Source of the DNA: Ampelocalamus luodianensis
Lineage: Eukaryota; Streptophyta; Magnoliopsida; Poales; Poaceae
Reading direction: 5' to 3'
DNA: 64,000 bases
Assembly (NCBI GenBank): GCA_036346255.1
Contig: CM070633.1
Location: 8,184,001-8,248,000 of the forward strand
The notes below the pieces were generated by a model that had not been told where the DNA came from, made no database searches, and saw only the letters and a list, made by a program, of their open reading frames with translations. The stretch's first letter is position 1; the number at the start of each line of letters is the position of its first letter. Shown here one piece after another: positions 57,093-64,000 of this stretch. The position numbers and the translations under genes are program-made.

Positions 57093-59279
57093 TGTAACAC
57101 CCCAGCCCGACATGAGCCTGGAATGCTACTAAACAAAACCCTAATAATTCTAATCAAGGCAATTTTAGTAAATTTCGGCAGAACCTCCCCTGTAAAGTTA
57201 ATTACACGGAGGTTCCAACATACAGATAATTCATAAATTAACTAAACTATCATCCAGAGACATCAAAAGATAATCAAAGATATGCTAAGTATCTAGCAAT
57301 CCAATGAAGTATAAAGTTCCACTACTCATCGTTGTTACACTTAAACCACTACAAGAGACAAGTCATAATAAACCTTTGAGCATCTCGCCCAATCACTAAA
57401 AACAATTACGATCTGAAGATCATTCAAATTTATTTAGTTAATGTGGCATGTGTGTGACTATCATACTACTTCCCCCCATGCATGTCGTTCTTGGCTCGGG
57501 TACCTAAAACAACAATAAAAGCAAGAGTGAGTCCACAGACTCAGCAAGTACAGAATAAAAGTTATAACATTAGCATCCATATATAGAAGAGCAACAATAA
57601 AACATCTCACATGCAAATGCAATGCTCAAGGATCCTTTCTCTTTATCTTTCTTTGTGCATTATACCGGTAATACAAAGTATGCAACCGTCGCCGCATACC
57701 CATGCCTGTGCTCGCAAGCACGGGGACCAATTGCCCATTACTCCGCAAGTAATGGGGACCTCAAGCCCACACTCCACGAGTGTGGGGATCTCGGGCCCGT
57801 CACATTCATGACGGGGATCTCAAAGGAAAATATACCTGGTCACCAGGTAACTAAGCCTCAATATGATCTCAATATGCACATGCTCATCATTTATTCATCA
57901 TCAAATTACTAACAGACGATAACATCATACAACAATAGAGCATAGACATATTTAGAGCATCCACCAATCTTAAATATTCACCATGCCAACAATCTCGCTA
58001 TGCTACCACATAACGAAAAGCACACAAGCACGACCAATCAATCACAACCATGAATTAAACAATGCACTTGCCTTAACCGTGTGAGAATGGAGGACGTGAA
58101 GACGGTGTTGCCTCCGGTACCAATCCCCCACCTAACACATTAAGAATATAAACTAAGGTCACAGTAACGAAAAACATGAATTATATAAACGAGCACATCA
58201 AGTAGCAGATTGCAACGCGATCCCGACCCCACTTTCCTAAGTGCTGGACTGCCCTCTGTAAACAGTCAAGTTCTAAAATTCATATCTTTCCGTACAGTGG
58301 TCCAAATTAGGTGTTCTTGGACTTCATTGAAAGGTTATCAAATTTCCCAACTAAACCTAGTTGGTGAACTTCCCTGATTCGGCCATCCACTATCCCTTTT
58401 AAGCTGTTTAACAAAGCATCAATTTTCACGTCAGGTTCTCTGGACAGAACACTAAATCTATCATAACTTTCAGCTCGTTTATCCAAACTTCGCATTCTTA
58501 TGCTTCCCTGAAAGCTACGACAATTATCTACAACTTTCATTATACTGAGATCCTCTAATTCTCTCTTTAACTGATCGCAAAGGTCAGATTACTAAAACCT
58601 GTCCAAAAACTGACAGGGTTGCAGAACAGCCGCACCATTAAATTCATAACTTTTGCTAAAGAGATCCAAAAATTACGATCTAGCACTTCATTGAAATCTA
58701 TTGACGTCCTCTACAACTTCCTAGGAGATGTCCGAAATTGAATCCGCACTTAACTACAACAAAACGTTCCTTTAACACGATCGCCTCGAGGCTTACGTAA
58801 TCGGCAAAAAGAACGATTAAGCGCTAAAGCATCTAAACGAGGGGAAAACGAGGTTACCCTTGAAGAACCTATTGCCGGGCACGATGAGCACCCACTAGCG
58901 AACTCTCCCCCCAAAGATGGTCCTGTTTCCCTCACCTTCTTCCTCCTGCAACTGCCGGGCACCTCCAGCGATCTCCTTCTTCTTGGCCAAACGATCTCGG
59001 GTAATCGCCTTCTTCCTCCAATTGGGCGACTCATCATTCACGATATCAGAAGGGGCGGCATCGTAGCACGCCATGCTACAGTACCACTTCTAGGGTTTCC
59101 TTCCTCTTTTTATTGGTAGCCAGCCCCTCATGGGCCTAAATGCTGTGGGCTGGAAGCCCATAGCCCAAGTTGTCGAAATTATGCGTAAATCCCCCTCTAA
59201 TCTCCTGTTAAAATATTTTTCTAATTGGTCCTTGTCTATAATTTATTTCTTCTCTCTCGAATACATTTGGGGTATTACA
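57093..59279. mobile_element. Solo LTR (2187 bp) inserted in copia reverse transcriptase
   Basis: It begins TGTAACACCCCAGCCC and ends TTTGGGGTATTACA, giving the inverted tips TGTAACACCCC/TGTAATACCCC, and is flanked by AAAAG on both sides. No gag, pol, primer site or second LTR is present. TGTAACACCC...GGTATTACA tips are usual for long LTRs of grass chromovirus-type gypsy elements. A solo LTR arises by recombination between the two LTRs of one insertion. It contains small genome-walk-like repeats (GGGGACC/GGGGATCT near 57720-57825). Confidence 0.8.
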
Positions 59280-59654
59280 AAAAGATTCAAGCATAGGAAT
59301 GTCGTTTCTGACCAGTAGTATGTCATCTACATACAGTATCAGAAACACAAGTTTGCTCCCACTAACCTTCTTGTAAACACAACGTTCTTCTTCAATCTTG
59401 ATAAAGTCAAACCCTTTGACCACTTCATCAAAACGAATATTCCAACTCCGAGATGCTTGTTTTAATCCAAAGATGGACTTATTAAGCTTGCATACCTTTC
59501 TAACTTCCTTTGGATCGACAAAACCCTCAGGCTGTGTCATGTACACATCCTCACTTAGGTTTCTATTTAGGAAAGCCGTTTTGACATCCATTTGCCATAT
59601 CTCATAGTCGAAATATGCAGGAATAGCTAGAATGATCCGGATAGACTTAAGCAT
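59280..59654 (-). pseudogene. Copia reverse transcriptase, catalytic part
   Basis: It reads DYEIWQMDVKTAFLNRNLSE, DVYMTQPEGFVDPKEVRKVC, SIFGLKQASRSWNIRFDEVV and LVFLILYVDDILLVRND, that is, the DVKTAFLNG, FGLKQ and catalytic YVDD boxes of Ty1/copia RT. It is cut by the solo LTR a few codons after YVDD; the rest continues at 57078. Confidence 0.9.
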
Positions 59655-60489
59655 AGCGACGGGCGAAAAGGTTTCATCATAATCAATACCTTGAATTTGT
59701 CTGAAACCCTTTACGACCAGTTGTGCCTTTTGAATGTGAACATTTCCATATATATCTATCTTTTTCTTAAAAAATCATTTGCACTCAATGGTTTTAATAC
59801 CATCAGGTAGATCAATCAAGTTCCAAACTTGATTATCATACATGGACTTTATCTCGGATCTCATGGCTTCAAGCCATGACTCAGAGTCTGGGTCCACCAT
59901 CGCTTCCGAATAAGTTTTAGGCTCATCATTATTCAACAATAATACGTCATGCCCATACCTTATAGGCATTTGACGTAGACTTTTCGTTCTTCGTGGGGCT
60001 GATGCTTCATTTACAGATTCAACAACATTTTGTTCATCCTATAGAGGTTCAGCAGAAGTTGAAATATTTTCAGATGTTTCTCGAATTTCTTTGAGTTGTA
60101 CCTTGCTCCCACTTACTCCTTTGGAAAGAAACTTATTCTCCAAGAAGATACCATTACGGGCAACAAACACTTTGTTCTTATCTCGCTTATAAAAGAAATA
60201 TCCTTTAGTTTTCTTAGGATACCCCACAAAGAAGCACTTATCAGACTTAATTGGGTGTGAGTTTGTCAGACGTCAATCATTTGACATATGCCTCACAGCC
60301 TCATCTCTTGAGAAAAGACAATCCAGGACACTTCTCGGTCTAAATCTCATATGATGTCTTCTCTATTGTTTTTTATGAAACCCTATTTAAAGTGAAAGCA
60401 GCTATTTCTAGAGCGTATCCCCAGAATTACAATTGAAGATCAGATTGGCTCATCATTGATCGAACCATGACCAACAATGTTCGGTTCTG
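59655..60489 (-). pseudogene. Copia integrase C-terminus and linker to RT
   Basis: 60227-60039 gives MGYPKKTKGYFFYKRDKNKV, the GKK-like integrase C-terminal GYP..TKGY..Y block. 59969-59775 gives SWLEAMRSEIKSMYDNQVWN LIDLP, the lead-in to RT. Stops separate them. Confidence 0.75.
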
Positions 60490-61484
60490 TCATTCAGACA
60501 CCCCATTCCATTGAGGCGTTCCCGACGGAGTGAGTTGTGGAACAATTCCACAGCTCTTTAGATGATCATCAAACTCATAACTCAAATATTCACCTTCACG
60601 ATCAGATCGTAGACATTTGATTATCTTGCCAAGTTGATTTTGTACCTTATTCTGAAATTCTTTGAACTTTTCAAAGGATTCAGACTTATGCCTCATTAAG
60701 TAGATATAGCTATATCTACTAAAGTCATCAGTAAAAATTATGAAGTACTGAAAACCACCTTTGGCTGACGTGCTCATTGGTCCACATACATCCGAATGTA
60801 TAAGGATCAACATGTCACTCGCCCTCTCACCTCTAGCCGTGAAAGGTGCTTTTGTCATCTTGCCAAGTAAACAAGATTCACATGTTTTAAATGATTCAAA
60901 ATCAAATGAGTTTAGAAGATCATCTTTATGGAGCTTCATCACGCCCTTCTCATTTATATGACCTAGACGACAATACCAAATATAAGTGAGATTCATATTA
61001 TTAGGTCGAAGTCTCTTAGCGTTAACGTTATAGATAGGCATATCATTAAGATTCAAAACATACAATCCATTCACCAACGGAGCATGGCCATAAAGCATAT
61101 CTTCAAAATAAATTGAACAACAATTGTTCTTTATTCTGAACTCATAACCTTCTGCTCCTAAACATGAAGTAGAAATAATGTTTTTGCTTAAGACTGGAAC
61201 ATAATGGCAATTGTTTAATTCCAAACTAATCCTGAGGGTAAAACTAATGGCAAAGTATCAATAGCTAATGCAGTAATTTTTGCTCCATTGCCCACCTGAA
61301 GATCAACATCTCCTCTTGTCAAGCTTCGACTCCTTATCAGTCCCTGCATCGAATTGCAAATATGAGCAACCGATCCGGTATCAAATACCCAAGAACTGGT
61401 CAGAGAAGTGGCAAGATTAATTTCTATAACATTTATACCTGAATTGGAAGTCTTACTTCCTTTGTTCTTTTTCGTTTCTGCCAA
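60490..61484 (-). pseudogene. Copia protease end and integrase
   Basis: 61484-61215 has SWVFDTGSVAHICNSMQGL, a retropepsin box (DTGS). 61224-60490 is a continuous 244-residue frame: WYCRLGHINEKGVMKLHKDD and CESCLLGKM form the zinc site (H-H-C-C), LIHSDVCGPMSTSAKGGFQY carries the first Asp, FTDDFSRYSYIY follows, and SGTPQWNGVSE near the end holds the Glu. These are the GAG-pre-integrase and rve domains. This is the best preserved frame of the element. Confidence 0.9.
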
Positions 61485-62313
61485 GTACTTCTTGCAATTT
61501 CTCTTCCAATGCCCAGTCTCATGACAATGGTAACATTATGTGTCAGGCTTAGGACCCAGCTTGAGCTTCTTAAGCTTAACCTTGAGACTCTCGATCTCAT
61601 CTTGAGTCTTTCTTTTGCCTTTACCATTTCCCTTCGACATATCATTCTTCTTGAAGCTAGTAGTCTTTTGAACTATCATCACATGATTGGAACTTTTCTT
61701 GATGCTCTCCTCAGCACCCTTAAGCATGCCATGTAACTCGGATATTGATTTCTCCATGTTATTCATATGAAAATTCAATATGACAGGCTCAAAGCTTGCA
61801 GAGAGCGATTGAATAATCACATCAGTAGCCAACTCTTAACTAAGGGGAAAACCAAGCTTTTCCAAGCTCTCAATGAGACCAATCATTTTGATCACACGAG
61901 GACTGATCGGGTCACCTTCTGACAACCTACAAGAAAACAATGCCTTAGAGGTGTTAAATCTATCTGCCCTTGCTTGATCCTGAAACATACATTTCAGACT
62001 CACAATCATATTGTAAGCATCTGTGGTCTCATATTGGTTCTGAAGCTCAAAGTTCATGGTAGCAAGCATTAGGCAGTGCACATCGACTGCGTCATTGCAA
62101 TATTTCTCATAAGCATTCTTTTCAGCACGAGGTGCATCGACACTCGGTTCATCGGGATAGGGACCCTCTAGAATATATTATTTCTTTTCTTGTTTGAGAA
62201 CAATTCTCAGATTACGAAATTAGACAATGAAGTTTGAACCATTCAACTTTTCTTTCTCAAGAATAGATCGCAAATTAAAGGTAGGTGCAGAAGAAGTAGT
62301 AGGTGCCATGATC
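61433..62313 (-). pseudogene. Copia gag
   Basis: It starts MAPTTSSAPTFNLRS at 62313. It has the UBN2/DUF4219 capsid signs VHCLMLATMNFELQNQYETT, DAYNMIVSLKCMFQDQARAD, FSCRLSEGDPISPRVIKMIG, then a Lys-rich stretch and CYHCHETGHWKRNC, a zinc knuckle (C-x2-C-x4-H-x4-C) near 61535-61490. Stops at about 62178, 61838 and 61540 break it. Confidence 0.8.
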
Positions 62314-62379
62314 TACAATAGAAAAATATATACAAAGATTCAGCACTATGTTTGTGTAAAATCTTCTATTAGACACTCA

Positions 62380-62530
62380 TGTTGGTGGTTATGTTCGACC
62401 AGTCTACGACCAGATCGTATCACTATACGACTAGTTTGGATCTGGTCATATCTCCATACGACTTAGTATGAACCTGGTCGTATCACTATACGACTAGTTC
62501 ATACCTGGTCGAACTTAATCAACAACATAT
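62380..62530 (-). repeat. Remnant of the copia 5' LTR with CGACTAGT/CGACCAG repeats
   Basis: It begins (plus strand) TGTTGGTGGTTATGTTCGAC and carries four CTGGTCGTATCACTATACGA-like units, like 55080-55380. A good tRNA-iMet primer site is not visible between it and gag. Confidence 0.5.
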
Positions 62531-62557
62531 AATAAAAGATACCCCCACTATAAACCA

Positions 62558-63394
62558 TGTTTCCCTCTGATGGAGTCAGGGTTCCCGATCTTTCGATGAG
62601 ATTGATAACTATCGATTTTGGTAGAGGTGACTCTCGCGATCCAACTACAATCGTATGACGACGCTTGCGCCTTAGCAATCGTTGAACCAACTCCGCGACG
62701 TTATTGACCGTGCTGGAAGCGCGATCAACTTGAACACGAGGTTCAATTCCTGTGAGCAATCGAAGAACTAGCAAGAATAAAATATAGGCAATCTGATATT
62801 GCAAATAGGAATTGTAGTATAGATGGTATTGAAAAAAAAATGTGGGATCCCGAAGGCTGTCTTGACAGGTGGTCGTCCGACACAACTGAAGAACAGAAGT
62901 TTGCACAATGGCTAAACCTAAAATCAACGAAATCCGAGTTCTAGCCAGGGGGACGGCGGCTCCTATATGGGAAGACGACCAGGGGTGGCGGCCAGGGAAG
63001 TGGACGCACACCCCTAGGGTTACAAGGCCCATGGGCCCAAGAGGAGGTGGCACAGCACACTTTTTGACTCGGACAAAAAAATAGACGTGGATTGTTTTGT
63101 TTATTGTGGCCAGATCGGTTGGAATTTGAAGCTGAGGTTGGATCCATTGGAACATAGACTTGATAATCTTTCAATGAAGTCCAAGAACGTCCCAAACGGA
63201 GTCCGTATGAAGAAGTTACGGCCGTTTGAACTTGGTGCTGTCGCAGCAGTCCGAACTCGAATCCAAAATGAGCCCAACTCGAACTCTTGCTTGGCTCGGA
63301 CCTAAAGTGACGTGATGACCTCCATTATGCCTCCTATGCTTGTCCATGACTCCACATACCTCTCCTTGGTCCTTTCCCATGTTCCTAAGCACAA
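62558..63394 (-). repeat. LTR or 3' non-coding part of another gypsy element
   Basis: On the minus strand the sequence downstream of a gypsy pol tail (63580-63395) runs through CTTCATTGAAAGATTATCAA, GTGGGCCAT-type text and CTCATCGAAAGATCGGGAAC, and ends ...GGGAAACA at 62558, a plausible LTR end. Contents resemble grass gypsy LTRs. The LTR start is not fixed. Confidence 0.45.
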
Positions 63395-63580
63395 TTAATC
63401 ACTTGCATTAGGTAGCGATCTATTCTCAGTAATATATAAACCTATGAACGAATTCACCTGGTGATTAAGTTGGCGAGCACGAGCTCGAGTAATTGATCCT
63501 TGTAACATTTGTTGTGGATCAGATGTGTGTGTAGACGCGATTGTATCTAAGTTAGGGATGTCCTCATCACCCTCAAACAA
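63395..63580 (-). pseudogene. Tail of a gypsy polyprotein
   Basis: MFEGDEDIPNLDTIAS, then GSITRARARQLNHQVNSFI and a stop. The xITRARARQLNxQVNSFL motif is the end of many grass Ty3/gypsy polyproteins after integrase. The upstream pol lies beyond the window or is lost; 63581-64000 shows no readable domain. Confidence 0.6.
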
Positions 63581-64000
63581 TATATAGTGAATTCAAGATC
63601 CATAAACCATTAAGTCCTAGTGAGCTTTGGCATCACTACTAGAAACTTAGCGATTTTAAGTAAGCAACCCTTTGCTAATCATATCATATATGACTCTTAT
63701 TTGATCGGTGACATCTCTATGCACTTCCGACCAACACTATACCCCAAGGCCCAAAACTGTTTTGATAGCCTCTTTAAGTAAAACCAATACTATGCATGTG
63801 GGTGTCCGACACACACCTCATCTTATTAAGATAGTTAACGGCACCCTGCTTTGGTAGACCTGGCAATTAACGATCAAAATCGTGATAGGCGCAGCAATTG
63901 AAAAGGCATCAATTTTACTTAATTTTTCCTGAGGTATACTACTCTATTATGTTAAAACATCTAATGATAAAACATGATCAAATAGCATAACAGGAAGAAA

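Larger units (their letters stand above)
55000..62530 (-). mobile_element. Decayed Ty1/copia retrotransposon (split by a solo LTR)
   Basis: On the minus strand: remnant of 5' LTR (about 62530-62380), gag (62313-61433), protease/integrase (61484-60490), linker (60227-59775), RT part 1 (59654-59290), insertion 59279-57093, RT part 2 (57078-56790), RNase H (56478-56212), polypurine-like DNA, and 3' LTR ending (plus-strand view) ...CACCAACA at 56138. Integrase before RT is copia order. Numerous stops show an old copy. The right LTR is cut by another gypsy element from about 62558. Confidence 0.75.

Noticed and set aside
62380..62530. Complete 5' LTR of the copia element
   Set aside because: Only about 150 bp match the left LTR's repeat part, and the rest is replaced by gypsy sequence, so it is listed as a remnant only.

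Overview
The window is nuclear DNA of a flowering plant, almost certainly a grass (Poaceae). The evidence is short GC-rich exons with consensus GT-AG introns, AT-rich intergenic DNA, grass-type Ty3/gypsy and Ty1/copia retrotransposons nested in one another, MITEs, and grass-like gene families. Most of the sequence is transposable-element DNA. I can support three host genes: a GDSL esterase/lipase (37992-40004, +), a small SWIB-domain protein (42410-43832, -) that has an apparent 1-bp frameshift in a G-run, and a peroxisomal short-chain dehydrogenase of the SDRa/IBR1 type (45153-54551, -; six exons, 253 aa, C-terminal SRL).

Layout. 1-2560: a cluster of host-gene fragments on both strands (NPH3/BTB, the last helix of an NPF transporter, the 5' part of a UBP12/13-like ubiquitin protease, and a GC-rich unassigned piece), all broken; this looks like a gene-capturing transposon or a scrambled duplication. 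About 2930-20640: a decayed Ty3/gypsy element on the minus strand (gag, protease, RT, RNase H, integrase) with an extra multi-exon ORF on the opposite strand (3356-6857), the arrangement known from the Tat lineage. Its gag is split by a complete 6777-bp LTR element (11999-18775) that has a 5-bp target duplication, a primer site and a polypurine tract but only a gag gene, so it is a non-autonomous 'TR-GAG' type element. 20640-37800: relics of LTR elements (one with a PTB-like RRM in its gag), a SINE-like unit, MITE-like pieces, an LTR-like block, a LINE 3' ORF2 fragment and a tiny poly(A) retroposon with a clear target duplication.

37860-54700: the gene-bearing part, with MITEs in the GDSL gene's second intron and around the genes. 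The 6.8-kb last intron of the SDR gene contains a ~4.0-kb class II element (45867-49838) with long terminal inverted repeats, palindromic subterminal repeats, a 209-bp internal duplication, a minisatellite, a plant-mobile-domain fragment and a three-exon zf-GRF-like gene.

55000-64000: a decayed minus-strand Ty1/copia element with CGACTAGT/CGACCAG-rich repeats in its LTR region. Its reverse transcriptase is split by a 2187-bp solo LTR (57093-59279, TSD AAAAG), and its right end is overrun by the 3' end of another gypsy element.

The host genes do not form a pathway together. The dominant theme is layered insertion: several events can be ordered in time from intact target duplications.
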